DNA of 64,000 nucleotides, taken from assembly GCF_016862915.1 (NCBI RefSeq), contig NZ_BONW01000012.1, positions 62,001 through 126,000 of the forward strand, written 5' to 3'. This DNA is from Plantactinospora endophytica. Lineage in GTDB: Bacteria > Actinomycetota > Actinomycetes > Mycobacteriales > Micromonosporaceae. The translations under genes and the position numbers were made by a program. A model generated the notes under the pieces. It saw only the letters and a program-made list of their open reading frames with translations, did not search any database and had not been told where the DNA came from. This document shows, in pieces, positions 8,875 to 16,820 of this stretch (the stretch's first letter is position 1; every line of letters starts with the position of its first letter).

Positions 8875-9828
8875 TCAGCCGTGTTCGGCGGCGTAGCGGT
8901 CGGCCAGTTCGGTGCCGATCCGGGCCAGTTCGGCGCGTACGGATCGCGGTTCGAGCACCTCGATCATCGCTCCCCAGCCGGCGAGCTGCCGGGCGATGTC
9001 CAGCGGGGTCGGCGCGGCGACCCGGACTTGGGTACGCCCGTCCGCCACCTCCCCGTCGGCGTGGCAGTGCAGGCCGAACTGGTCCCGCAGCACCGGTACG
9101 AACCGGGTTTCGACGAGTACGGTCGCCCAGGTGCGGGATCGGCGTTGCTCCACCTCGCCGACCACCTGGTGCCACGCGGCGGTGAGGGTGAAGTCGGCCG
9201 GACGCTCGGCGGGCTCTGCGGTCGGCTCGGCCGCGACGATCCGGTCGACCCGGAAGGTCCGCTGTCCCCGATCGGTTCCGGCGACCAGATACCAGACGTC
9301 GTCCTTGTCGACCAGGCCCCACGGGTCGATTAGGCGTTCGGTGTGCTCGCGGCGGCTGTCGAGGTAGTCCAGCCGGACCTTCCGCCGCCCGATCACCGCC
9401 GCTTGCAGCAGGTCGACCAGTTCGGGCCGGTGCCGGACCCGCCCGCTCCACCGGGTCGGATCGGTCATCGTGGCTTCGGCCGCCGCCTCGGCGTCGGCCC
9501 GGAAGGTCTGCGGCAGGGCCCGGAGGAGTTTGCGCAGTGCCGCCCTGGCCTGGTCCGAACCGGCGGCGGCCGGGCCGAGCAGCAGGAACAGCTCCCGTGC
9601 CTCCGGGGCGGACAGTCCACTGAGGTCGGTACGGGCACCGCCGACCAGTGACCAGCCACCGTTACGGCCCGGCTGCGGGTACACCGGGACGCCGGCCGCG
9701 GACAGCGCCTCCAGGTCGCGGCGGGCGGTGGCCACGGAGACTTCGAGTTCGTCGGCCAGTTCGGCGGCGGTCACCCGGCCCCGGGCCTGCATCAGCAGGA
9801 GGGCGGCGACGAGACGGTCGGCACGCAT
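8875..9828 (-). CDS. WYL domain-containing transcriptional regulator (YafY type)
   Basis: This 317-residue protein has an N-terminal DeoR-like winged helix (residues 1-60; RVTAAELADELEVSVATARR) followed by a WYL domain (KVRLDYLDSR then HTERLIDPWGLVDKDDVWYL) and a C-terminal WCX extension. WYL regulators sense small ligands or nucleic acids through the WYL fold. It is divergent from the VOC protein gene at 9920, 91 bp away, and probably controls that gene and itself. The gap between them contains CTCAATTGGTGAG, a small dyad that could be the operator. The effector is unknown. Confidence 0.92.
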   Translation of the reverse strand: MRADRLVAALLLMQARGRVTAAELADELEVSVATARRDLEALSAAGVPVYPQPGRNGGWSLVGGARTDLSGLSAPEARELFLLLGPAAAGSDQARAALRKLLRALPQTFRADAEAAAEATMTDPTRWSGRVRHRPELVDLLQAAVIGRRKVRLDYLDSRREHTERLIDPWGLVDKDDVWYLVAGTDRGQRTFRVDRIVAAEPTAEPAERPADFTLTAAWHQVVGEVEQRRSRTWATVLVETRFVPVLRDQFGLHCHADGEVADGRTQVRVAAPTPLDIARQLAGWGAMIEVLEPRSVRAELARIGTELADRYAAEHG

Positions 9829-9919
9829 GTCCCCAGCCTGCCAAGAAAAGTGCTCAATTGGTGAGCACTTTCAGCCGGAGGATGAATGTCGTCAGTACTC
9901 GAAGGGAAGGAACGCAGCC

Positions 9920-10336
9920 ATGTTGCGCGGACTCACCACCATCAGCCTCTTCGCCGACGACGTCCCGGCCGCCCGGAACTGGTACGCGGAACTGCTCGGC
10001 ACCGACGCGTACTTCGTACGCCCGGCCGAGGGGACACCGGCGTACGTCGAGTTCCGGATCGGCGACTACCAGCACGAACTCGGCATCGTCGACAGCCGGT
10101 ACGCCCCGCACAGCCACTCGGAGAAGCCGGGCGGCGCGATCGTCTACTGGTACGTCGACGACGTCCAGGCGAGCTTCGACCGGCTGCTGTCGCTGGGCGC
10201 CACGGTGCACGAGAAGCCGACCGAGCGTGGCCCTGGCTTCGTCACCGCGTCCGTGGTCGACCCGTTCGGCAACCTGCTCGGCATCATGTACAACGAGCAC
10301 TACCTGGAGGTTCTCCGGTCACGGCCGCAGCGGTGA
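9920..10336 (+). CDS. VOC (glyoxalase/bleomycin-resistance) family protein
   Basis: The 138-residue product folds as two beta-alpha-beta-beta-beta modules of the vicinal oxygen chelate superfamily. Module one runs GLTTISLFADDVPAARNWY and continues to EFRIGDYQHELGIVD; module two runs AIVYWYVDDVQASFDRLLS and ends with the typical VVDPFGNLLGIMYN. Enzymes of this fold isomerise, cleave or sequester small molecules using one metal; the substrate here is unknown. ATG at 9920 follows GAAGGGAAGG. The divergent WYL regulator is the obvious candidate for control. A 14-bp-stem terminator follows the stop. Confidence 0.92.
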   Translation: MLRGLTTISLFADDVPAARNWYAELLGTDAYFVRPAEGTPAYVEFRIGDYQHELGIVDSRYAPHSHSEKPGGAIVYWYVDDVQASFDRLLSLGATVHEKPTERGPGFVTASVVDPFGNLLGIMYNEHYLEVLRSRPQR

Positions 10337-10347
10337 CCCGTGTCGCC

Positions 10348-10402
10348 GGCCACGGCCCGGGGCCACGGTGCCGCACGGGACCGAACTGCCCGGGCCGTGG
10401 CC
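10348..10402. terminator. Bidirectional hairpin between the VOC gene and the kinase-like gene
   Basis: A perfect 14-bp inverted repeat (GGCCACGGCCCGGG at 10348-10361 and its complement at 10389-10402) with a 27-nt loop begins 12 nt after the VOC stop and lies 63 nt beyond the kinase-like stop. It has no U-tract, as is usual in actinobacteria, so it is called from stem strength and convergent position. Confidence 0.55.
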
Positions 10403-10465
10403 AGGTCGACCGGATCTCGGGGGAGTAACCGGGCGATCGACTTCCCGGACGAGACGTCGGGGCCG

Positions 10466-11665
10466 CTACCTCGTCAGCGGCGCGGGCTGCGCGAGGCCGG
10501 GCACCTCGGCCATCGCGCGGGCGACGGCCTCCGCCGGGTACGGCGCGGTCCGGCTCTCGCCGAACAGATCCCAGTAGAAGTCGTTCACGATCGCCGCGAT
10601 CGGGGCGTACCGGCTGACGATCGCCGCCACCTCGGCCGGTACGCCCACCACCTCGGCGCCGGCCGCACAGCGCCGGACGTACTCGTTACGCGCCACCGGG
10701 CCGCCGGTGCGCGGGGTGGGTACCCCGCAGACGTTGCTGACCAGCCAGTTGACGAGCCGGGTCAGCGCGTAGCAGAGGTCGTGGCTCAAATTGCGGGCGA
10801 CGAAGTCGGCCTCGGCGGGGGAGAGGTCGAACCGGGGCGACGTGGCGAGCCCGAGGTCGGCGAGGTAGAGCCGCCGGCCGTCGGTGAGGATGTTGCCGAA
10901 GTGGGCGTCGAAGTGCAGCAGCCCGCTGGCGTTCATGGCGGGGATGTCGGTACGCAGGCACCGTTCCACCATCTCGGCGGCGGCGACGACCGCCCCGGCT
11001 CCGGACCGGAGTCGACCGTCCAGCCAGTTGTCGAGGGTGTCCGGGATGTACTCCAGGAAGAGCAGGACGGACGCCGACGCCGACGCGAGCGCCTCGATCC
11101 GGACCCGCACCGCCGGTGACCCGTCCCAGTAGGCGACCACCCGTTCGACGTCGACGAGTTCGTCGGCCAGCGGTGGCGCGCCGGGCAGCAGGCGCCAGTG
11201 GTACATCAGGGGAAAGGCCGCCGACTGCCCGCCGATCACCTGTTGGGTCGTCCAGATGGTCGCGGCCAGTTCCCGCCAGGCGCCGAACCCGGGGCCGCCG
11301 ACGCCGTAGTGGCAGTACGTCGGCAGCCCGAACAGGTTCGCCGTCGACCGGACGTTCTCCGGACGACGCTCCAGGTCGGTCAGGGGTACGCGCTTCACGA
11401 AGACGGGTACGCCGTCCACGTCCAGCACTGCGGAGGTGCCGCCGATACCGGCGCCGAGGTGCCGGGCGCCCGCCACGAGCCGGCCGAGTTCCTGGTCGCT
11501 CAGCAGCGCCAACGCGGTCGCCACCCGGCCGTGCCCGGCCAGACGTGCACCGTGCGAGTTCTCCGTGTCGTGGCGGGTGAGTGCGATCAACCTCGTACCC
11601 TCCGGCTCCGTCCCAGGGTTTCCAGCATCCGGGCCCGGCAGCCCGGTACGTCGCGTTCGCCGCAT
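10466..11665 (-). CDS. Protein kinase-like / phosphotransferase-fold protein
   Basis: This 399-residue protein has the core signatures of the protein kinase-like fold. There is a lysine in VFVKRV (Lys91), a Glu in WRE (131), a catalytic loop HFDAHFGN (251-258) with the HxDxxxxN pattern, and a metal-binding DLG at 270-272 in place of DFG. The N-terminal lobe is diverged, so it may be a small-molecule kinase or a Ser/Thr kinase; the substrate is unknown. No membrane segment is seen. The chosen ATG (11665) has AGGAG about 12 nt upstream. A different-frame ATG pair lies closer to that site at 11675, so the start is not certain. It is convergent with the VOC gene. Confidence 0.8.
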   Translation of the reverse strand: MRRTRRTGLPGPDAGNPGTEPEGTRLIALTRHDTENSHGARLAGHGRVATALALLSDQELGRLVAGARHLGAGIGGTSAVLDVDGVPVFVKRVPLTDLERRPENVRSTANLFGLPTYCHYGVGGPGFGAWRELAATIWTTQQVIGGQSAAFPLMYHWRLLPGAPPLADELVDVERVVAYWDGSPAVRVRIEALASASASVLLFLEYIPDTLDNWLDGRLRSGAGAVVAAAEMVERCLRTDIPAMNASGLLHFDAHFGNILTDGRRLYLADLGLATSPRFDLSPAEADFVARNLSHDLCYALTRLVNWLVSNVCGVPTPRTGGPVARNEYVRRCAAGAEVVGVPAEVAAIVSRYAPIAAIVNDFYWDLFGESRTAPYPAEAVARAMAEVPGLAQPAPLTR

Positions 11666-11743
11666 CGGACATCATCTCTCCTGGGACACCGGTTCGGTGG
11701 GTGTCGCCGGGCGGATCGGGTGGCCCGCCCGGCGACCTCCCCG

Positions 11744-12304
11744 CTAGTCCGCGGCCATCACGGTGAAGGTGAATCCGGCGCTCGTCGTACGGCGCAGCGG
11801 AACATCACACTTGATCCGCCGCAGTACCTCGTTCCTGCTGAGGCCGAGCCCCTGCGCGATGAGCCGTTCCGGGCGCACCGGTACCGGATCCTCGAAGACG
11901 ACCGCCACCTGGACCGGCCATGCCTGGTCGAGCGATCCCGACGGGATGTCCAGCCGCCAGGCGCCCGTCCAGTCCAGGCTGAACCGGTTGCGTCGGGCGA
12001 GCAGCGGGTCCAGCAGCCTGGACGCCACCAGTTCCGGATCGTTGACGCGGTAGCCGTGGAGTTCGGCCGGATCGAAGGACCTGACCGACGTCCGCTCGTA
12101 CACCGTGAGTTTGCTCGTCCGATCGCAGGACACGCAGCGGACCAGCAGCCACACGTCCAGCAGCTTGCTGTTGGCGTTGACGCGGAACCTGCCCTCGGCG
12201 GTGGTGGCCGACTCCGACCGGCAGTCCACGCACCGCAACGAGAGCAGCGGCAGCCTGGTCCGCCGAACGACCCAGGGCAGCACGATATGAGGTTGTGAAG
12301 ACAT
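11744..12304 (-). CDS. DUF1062 family protein with paired CXXC motifs
   Basis: The 186-residue protein matches DUF1062. An early CVDC and a CVSC about 30 residues later form a likely zinc ribbon, and between and after them are the conserved phrases GRFRVNANSKLLDVWLL and RTSKLTVYERTSVRSF. The C-terminal half contains SLDWTGAWRLDIP and a short helix (GLGLSRNEVLRRIKCDVPL). The function of the family is unknown. The ATG at 12304 has only a weak upstream purine tract. It is co-directional with the kinase-like gene, 78 bp away, but that gap is wide for a tight operon. Confidence 0.85.
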   Translation of the reverse strand: MSSQPHIVLPWVVRRTRLPLLSLRCVDCRSESATTAEGRFRVNANSKLLDVWLLVRCVSCDRTSKLTVYERTSVRSFDPAELHGYRVNDPELVASRLLDPLLARRNRFSLDWTGAWRLDIPSGSLDQAWPVQVAVVFEDPVPVRPERLIAQGLGLSRNEVLRRIKCDVPLRRTTSAGFTFTVMAAD

Positions 12305-12672
12305 GATTTCCAGACCTGATCTCTAGACCTGACACGAGGCCGATCAGCGCGGCCTCGAACGCTGTATGACCGGGCGCATCAGGGCAGCCCGGCGGAACCG
12401 ACGGAGGCGTCGGCTACAGGTGAGTGGAAAAAGGTGTCAGGTCGAGAGAGCAGGCGGGGTCACGCGGTCTTGTCCTCATTCTCACGGCGACGGGCCGCAG
12501 GCAACGTACGGGAACGAGGCGCGAGACTCAAACGATTTCCGACCGGCACCGTGTCAGTGCCACCGTCCGAAACCGTGTCGGTGCCACCGTGTCCCGTCGG
12601 CGGCCAGGGCGATGGTGTCCCGGCGTAGCCCCATGGCGCCCAACGCTACGCCGAGCCTCGTCGAACGCGTTC
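12305..12672. other. Non-coding stretch with a 19-bp duplicated motif
   Basis: No convincing gene was found in these 368 bases in either strand. The only structure seen is an imperfect direct repeat, ACCGTGTCRGTGCCACCGT at 12548-12566 and 12572-12590 (period 24). Short minus-strand frames here run into the phosphotransferase remnant but carry stops relative to it, so the stretch probably contains more of the same decayed DNA. Confidence 0.4.
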
Positions 12673-12957
12673 TCAGACCGCGCGGACTTCGGCGAGCCGC
12701 TTGACCGCGTACTCGTCGTCCCAGCAGACAGCGGCTTCCCATGCGGCCGACGCTTGCGCGGCGATGTCGTACGCGTCGTCGTCGAGGCCGGCGGCGTTGT
12801 CGGGCAGCACGAGATCGAGGTCGGGGACGTCGACGCGCACGCCCCACACGTCGTTGGCGACTCCGCCAGCGAGCGGTGCGATGCGAGCGACGCCTTCACC
12901 CCACTGCCCGAGCGCCTCCCACCCCACGGGCCACATCCCAGCGGTTCCCAGCAGCAC
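12673..12957 (-). pseudogene. Internally deleted aminoglycoside-phosphotransferase-like remnant
   Basis: The 94-codon frame begins like an APH-type phosphotransferase: WGEGVARIAPLAGGVANDVW then GVRVD is the typical nucleotide-binding hairpin start, normally followed by about 200 residues. Instead it jumps to a helical segment resembling a phosphotransferase C-terminus (AAWEAAVCWDDEYAVKRLAE). The catalytic HGD.....N loop and the metal-binding DxD are absent, so it cannot be an active kinase. I read it as an in-frame internal deletion of about two thirds of the gene. The recognition of the N-terminal half is good; the assignment of the C-terminal half is a guess. Palindromic DNA lies directly upstream. 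Confidence 0.45.
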
Positions 12958-12978
12958 TGTTCTCGGAGCGCGGGCCGC

Positions 12979-13065
12979 CCGATTATTGGATTTCCATTAC
13001 CGGTAATCCAATAATCGGGTTTTATGGCACCCGAGGCGGCGTCCGGAGCCTCGGGAGGGGGTGCA
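12979..13065. repeat. AT-rich nested palindromes and a second hairpin
   Basis: A perfect 15-bp inverted repeat (CCCGATTATTGGATT at 12979-12993, complement at 13006-13020) encloses and overlaps a second perfect palindrome, ATTACCGGTAAT at 12997-13008, and is followed by TTTT. Ten bases on, CCCGAGGC (13031-13038) pairs with GCCTCGGG (13049-13056), and GCACCC/GGGTGC extend it. The first element could be an intrinsic terminator read rightwards, a protein-binding site, or the end of a lost mobile element. Its low GC contrasts with the surrounding DNA. Confidence 0.6.
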
Positions 13066-13156
13066 TCATAATGACAGTTATTTACCGTAAGGATTTACGC
13101 TGGTGTACTACGGTCGTCGGCGGTCCGATTCCGGGAGCGGCATCCGGCGGCCGGCG

Positions 13157-13672
13157 TCAGTTCGTTGTGCGGCCGTAGCTGGCGCGGCCCTCCGCGACCT
13201 GGCGTGCCTGCCGTTCGCGCCACCGCTGCTGCGCGTCCGCGTTGCAGCGTCGGCAGACCTTGCGATAGCGGCCGGTGCGGGGGTCGAGCTCACGGTCGTG
13301 CCCGTTGCGGCACCGAGGTTCCTGCTTGCGGCTGCGACAGTTCTCGGCGTGACTGAGCTGACGCAGGTGGCTCGGCTCGATACAGTCCGGCACCCCGCAG
13401 ACGTGGTCGACTTCCCGCTCGGGGTCGTAGTCACCGACGAAGACGACGTATGCGGCGATGTGCGCCCATGCCCGACCCGCCACCTTCTGGTGCACGCCCC
13501 GCCGGCTCCCGTAGCCGCGTACGACGAGACAGCCGTCCGCCGTGCGCGCCGAGCGGTCCAGCAGGTACGTCCGGAGCGTCTCCTCGGTGAAATGGCGGGA
13601 CAAGCCGCTGATCTGGGAGAGCACGTCGGGAGGATAGCGGGCACCTGCGATACGTCCCGTGGTCGGCGGCAA
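13157..13672 (-). CDS. HNH endonuclease, phage/mobile-element type
   Basis: The 171-residue frame contains an HNH nuclease core at residues 83-113. EREVDHVCGVPDCIEPSHLR gives the catalytic DH (89-90), the zinc cysteines Cys92 and Cys97 and the HL pair; Asn111 follows in SHAENC. A second zinc ribbon (C121, H125, C140, C143) precedes a basic Arg-rich tail that likely binds DNA. Stand-alone HNH proteins of this form are common in phages and integrative elements. The first start in frame is TTG at 13672; GTG at 13624 is an alternative, and neither has a good ribosome-binding site. It is divergent from, and 130 bp from, a tyrosine recombinase, which suggests a mobile-element setting. Confidence 0.82.
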   Translation of the reverse strand: MPPTTGRIAGARYPPDVLSQISGLSRHFTEETLRTYLLDRSARTADGCLVVRGYGSRRGVHQKVAGRAWAHIAAYVVFVGDYDPEREVDHVCGVPDCIEPSHLRQLSHAENCRSRKQEPRCRNGHDRELDPRTGRYRKVCRRCNADAQQRWRERQARQVAEGRASYGRTTN

Positions 13673-13678
13673 CGCCCC

Positions 13679-13732
13679 GCTGTCCCGACCCGGCCGGGTC
13701 CAATCCGAGCTGTCCCGACCAGGCCGGGTCCA
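13679..13732. repeat. Two 24-bp direct repeats upstream of the tyrosine recombinase
   Basis: GCTGTCCCGACCCGGCCGGG followed by TCCA at 13679-13702 recurs with one change at 13709-13732 (period 30). The pair ends 70 bp before the recombinase ATG. The inner GGCCRGGTC core also recurs twice on the far side of the gene (14959-14996). Arm-type binding sites or a promoter operator are possible. Confidence 0.6.
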
Positions 13733-13802
13733 CTCGACGAGTGGCGTCCCGCCGGGCGTGCCCCGGCACGAATCCGCGGCCCGGTCTGAGAGTCTTCCTC
13801 AC

Positions 13803-14798
13803 ATGCCGTCTTCCGAGGTCGTGCCCCGCAGGTCGAGCAGTCCCGCGCTGGCCGCCGCCGGGTCCGCCGAGTTCACCGAAGCCTGGCTGGACAACCGGCG
13901 GCTGTCCGAGCACACCCGCGAGGCGTACCGGCGGGACGTCGCCGGGTGGCTGAGCTGGTGCGACGGCCGAGACCTCGATCCACTGCGGGCCACGTTCCTC
14001 GACGTCAACGCGTACGCCCGTCAGTTGGAGGCGACGCCCGCGCTCCGGAGTGGCCGTCCGCTCACCCCGACCACCGTCGCCCGCCGCCTCTCCGCCCTGT
14101 CCAGTTGGTACGAGTTCCTGGTCAAGCTGCACGCCGTCGACACCAATCCGGTGGCCGCCGCCGACCGCCCCCGGGTCGACCGGGACCACTCCGCCACCAT
14201 CGGCTTGACTCCCGACGAGGTCGACGCGTTACTGGCTGCGGCCGAGGCCGACACGGGACCGACCGCCGTCCGGAACCGGGCCACCATCACCCTGCTTGCC
14301 GACCTGGGGCTGCGGGTAGGCGAGTTGATCTCGCTGAACCTGACCGATCTCGGTACCGAGCGTGGGCATCGCAGCATCCGCTTCGTCGGCAAAGGCGGCA
14401 AGGTCCGGCGCCGCGCCCTGACCCCTGGCAGCGCGTACGCGGTGGACGCCTATCTGGCCGCTCGGGCCGCCGGCCAGGGGCTCACCGTGCCGGAGGTGAC
14501 CGGCCCGCTGCTGGTCACCGCGACCGGTGCGCGGCTGGATCGGAACTCGGTGTTCCGGCTCGTCCGCCGACTCGCCCAGGCAGCGGGCATCCACGCCTGG
14601 GCGAGGCTGTCGCCGCACTCGCTGCGGCACGCGTTCGCCACCACCGCCCGCGCCGAAGGGGTGTCCCTGGAGGACGTGCAGGACGCGATGGGTCACGCGG
14701 ACCCGCGTACGACCCGCCGCTACGACCGGGACCGGCACAACCTCGACCGCGATCCTGCGTACGCCATCTGGGCGGCCCGCGCCCGCCGCCGAGGCTGA
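13803..14798 (+). CDS. Tyrosine recombinase (XerC/D-like integrase), copy 1
   Basis: The 331-residue protein has a SAM-like core-binding domain (residues 22-118; FTEAWLDNRRLSEHTREAYR) and a complete catalytic domain. The catalytic residues are Arg171 (LRVGEL), Lys197 (GKGGK), His272/Arg275 (HSLRH), His298 (GHADP) and the nucleophile Tyr307 (RRYDRD). The size is that of XerC/XerD. It is closely similar along its whole length to the recombinase at 28643, roughly three quarters identical by eye. The frame is open upstream to 13659, but the ATG at 13803 follows a GTCTTCCTCACATG leader and begins the family-like region. It is flanked by the HNH gene and by degenerate direct repeats on both sides. 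Confidence 0.93.
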   Translation: MPSSEVVPRRSSSPALAAAGSAEFTEAWLDNRRLSEHTREAYRRDVAGWLSWCDGRDLDPLRATFLDVNAYARQLEATPALRSGRPLTPTTVARRLSALSSWYEFLVKLHAVDTNPVAAADRPRVDRDHSATIGLTPDEVDALLAAAEADTGPTAVRNRATITLLADLGLRVGELISLNLTDLGTERGHRSIRFVGKGGKVRRRALTPGSAYAVDAYLAARAAGQGLTVPEVTGPLLVTATGARLDRNSVFRLVRRLAQAAGIHAWARLSPHSLRHAFATTARAEGVSLEDVQDAMGHADPRTTRRYDRDRHNLDRDPAYAIWAARARRRG

Positions 14799-14911
14799 CG
14801 ACGGGATCGGCGGACACGAGGCCCGGGTGTCGGCGGTCAGAGCGCCGTACGGTGGATACGGTCGGCCGTTGCTCGACGCGCTCTCTGCCCACCCGCTCCC
14901 CGTCCGGGTCC

Positions 14912-15018
14912 ACGACACGTTCGACATCGGCCAGATCGAGAGTGCGCCGAACCGTATCGGCCAGGTCCAGAGTTCGCCGAACCGTAGGCCGGGTCGAGAG
15001 TTCGCCGGACGGTCGACC
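14912..15018. repeat. Degenerate 28-30 bp tandem repeats downstream of recombinase copy 1
   Basis: Units of the form AGAGTTCGCCGAACCGTA + GGCCRGGTCS are at 14939-14968 and 14969-14996, with partial units before (14912-14938) and after (14997-15018). They fill most of the gap between the recombinase and the histidine phosphatase. The GGCCRGGTCSA core matches the repeats upstream of the same recombinase. Confidence 0.6.
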
Positions 15019-15089
15019 ACTGGCCACACCGACCGTGGGAGGCAGGGCTGAGCAGCGACGACGGCCGTACCGTCGATTGCCTCGCGGAG

Positions 15090-15776
15090 TTGACGGTGTT
15101 GCGGCACGGGCAGAGCACGGCGAACGCCGCCTTCGTCGAGGCGGCGGCGGCCGGACGACCCGACACCGACGTGCGCGGTCGGGACCGGGACGTGCAACTG
15201 TCGACGCTGGGCCGGGAACAGGCCGCCGCCAGTGGGCGCCGGTTGGCGGCACTGCCGGCGGAACGACGGCCGCAGGCGGTGATCTGCTCGCCGTACCGTC
15301 GGGCGCGGCAGACCTGGCGGATCGCCTCGGCGGCGGCCGGGGCGAGCGGGGTTCGGCTACCGGAGGCGTCGGTCGACGAGCGTCTGCACGACCGTCTGAT
15401 GGGCGAGTGGGAACTGCTGACCGGCGCCGCGATCGCGCAGCGGTTCCCGGCGGAGGCGGAGCGGCGCCGGGCGACCGACGAGTTCCACTACCGGCCGCCG
15501 GGCGGTGAGTCGCTGCTCGACGTCGGATCCCGACTCGTGCCGCTGCTCGACGACGCGCACCGGACGTACCCGGGGCAACGGCTGCTGCTGGTCGCCCACG
15601 ACGCGGTGGTGCTGATGCTCCGGCACCTGGTCGAGGGGCTGTCGCTGGACGACCTGCGTGCCGTCGTCGCCGCCGGGCCGGTCGCGAACGCCTCCTTCAC
15701 CCGGTGGACGAGGAACGACGACCGGATGACGTTGGCGGAGTACAACTCGGTCGCCCACCTGTCCACCGGCGACTGA
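15090..15776 (+). CDS. Histidine phosphatase (phosphoglycerate mutase superfamily)
   Basis: The 228-residue product begins with the RHG signature (VLRHGQSTAN), the phosphate-accepting histidine, followed by SPYRRARQTW (second Arg), a Glu-containing middle segment and VAHDAVVLML with the second catalytic His. It is a cytosolic phosphatase of unknown substrate rather than glycolytic mutase. The start is uncertain. TTG at 15090 gives the usual short N-terminus, but the only good ribosome-binding site (GGGAGGCAGGG, 15037-15047) stands just before a CTG at 15048, which would add 14 residues. Confidence 0.88.
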   Translation: MTVLRHGQSTANAAFVEAAAAGRPDTDVRGRDRDVQLSTLGREQAAASGRRLAALPAERRPQAVICSPYRRARQTWRIASAAAGASGVRLPEASVDERLHDRLMGEWELLTGAAIAQRFPAEAERRRATDEFHYRPPGGESLLDVGSRLVPLLDDAHRTYPGQRLLLVAHDAVVLMLRHLVEGLSLDDLRAVVAAGPVANASFTRWTRNDDRMTLAEYNSVAHLSTGD

Positions 15777-15800
15777 CGACCGGGGTGGCGGTGCCGCGCG

Positions 15801-16292
15801 TCACTTCCAGCGACTGTCCCACGGATCGTCGGGTGGTCCGAGTACGTGCGCGTTGATCTCGACGACGAGGTGGCCCAGGTCGCCGATCTCGACGACGTCG
15901 ACGCCACCTGTCCGGAGGGTCTGCACACCGTCGCAGTCGGCGAACAGCAGCGGCTCGCGCAGCGCCAGTACCACTCGGGTGATGCCGGCGGCGAGCAGCA
16001 AACTGGTGCAGGGAACCGGCCGGGACCGGCGTACGGTGCAGGGCTCCATCGAGGTGTAGACGGTGGCCCGGGAGAGGTCGAGGTCGTCCCGGCCGGCGAG
16101 CTTCGTCAGGGCGGCCTCCTCCGCGTGGTGGTGCGGATCGGTCTCGCCGGTGTAACCGCTGGCCAGCGCCTCGCCGTACTCGTCGACGACGATCGCCCCG
16201 ACGGCGTAGTGGGTCGGCGAGGGCGGCGAGAGCCGGGACAGTTCGATGGCCGCCCGTAGCCATCGCCGGTCCTGGTCGGGTCCGCCGCTCAT
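15801..16292 (-). CDS. Zinc-dependent nucleoside/dCMP-type deaminase family protein
   Basis: The product contains the cytidine/deoxycytidylate deaminase core: HAEEAAL (zinc His and proton-shuttle Glu) and SMEPCTVRRSRPVPC, where the PC...C pair supplies the zinc cysteines. The C...C spacing is longer than in classical CMP deaminases and resembles RibD-type deaminases. The preceding helix (RRWLRAAIELSRLSPPSPTH) is also RibD-like. No reductase domain follows, so a pyrimidine or riboflavin-like substrate is possible but not shown. ATG at 16292 is chosen from the family N-terminus; the frame extends in low-complexity residues to an ATG at 16421. It is convergent with the histidine phosphatase, 24 bp apart. 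Confidence 0.85.
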   Translation of the reverse strand: MSGGPDQDRRWLRAAIELSRLSPPSPTHYAVGAIVVDEYGEALASGYTGETDPHHHAEEAALTKLAGRDDLDLSRATVYTSMEPCTVRRSRPVPCTSLLLAAGITRVVLALREPLLFADCDGVQTLRTGGVDVVEIGDLGHLVVEINAHVLGPPDDPWDSRWK

Positions 16293-16820
16293 GTCCGGCC
16301 GCGACGATCCGTCGGCGCGTACCCGCGAGCGGTCGGCGTCGTCGGCGGCGCTGCCGGCCGGGTCATCCGCCCCGACGACGGTCACCACGTCGCCGACGCG
16401 GTGCGGAACCTGTCCCGCCACGGCGACGCACCCCCCGACCCTCCCGCGCCTCTCGGTGTTCGGCCACCCCGCCCTACGCTACGGCGCGACCGAGGGCGTG
16501 CCCCGCGACTTTTTCGGCGCCGTGCCGGAAGACACGTTTCTCGGCGCTGTGCCGTGATACACGACGACATCATGGCCGAGATCACCGACCCGGTGGCCGC
16601 CGGGGCGTCCGTGGCGTCCTCCCCGGTCGCCGGACTCGACGAGCGCTCGCCGGGCGGTGCGTTCTCCGGCGGGCAGCAACAGCGGCTCGCTCCCCGGGTG
16701 GTGCCGGAGAGTCTGCGACGAGCGCCTGGTGCTGGCTCGTCCCAGACCCTCCGGGCCCGTGTCGCCCCGCCGGCCGCATCCCGCCCGGCTCGGTGCGAGC
16801 GGGATGCGGCCGGCCAGCGG
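16293..16820. other. Gap with a fossil ABC-ATPase signature
   Basis: No intact gene was found apart from the possible N-terminal extension of the deaminase. On the plus strand the frame through 16563-16740 reads ...LDERSPGGAFSGGQQQRLAP..., which contains a near-perfect ABC signature plus Q-rich extension (SGGQQQRLA) but has no Walker B, H-loop or Walker A in range. I take it as the eroded scar of an ABC transporter ATPase gene; chance resemblance cannot be excluded. The right end holds a strong terminator hairpin. Confidence 0.4.
16769..16814 (-). terminator. Terminator of the ABC exporter operon
   Basis: A perfect 16-bp inverted repeat (GCCGGCCGCATCCCGC at 16769-16784, complement at 16799-16814) with a 14-nt loop begins 6 nt after the permease stop codon. 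It is the strongest hairpin in the window. It lacks a U-tract, as is typical for this group. Confidence 0.75.
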
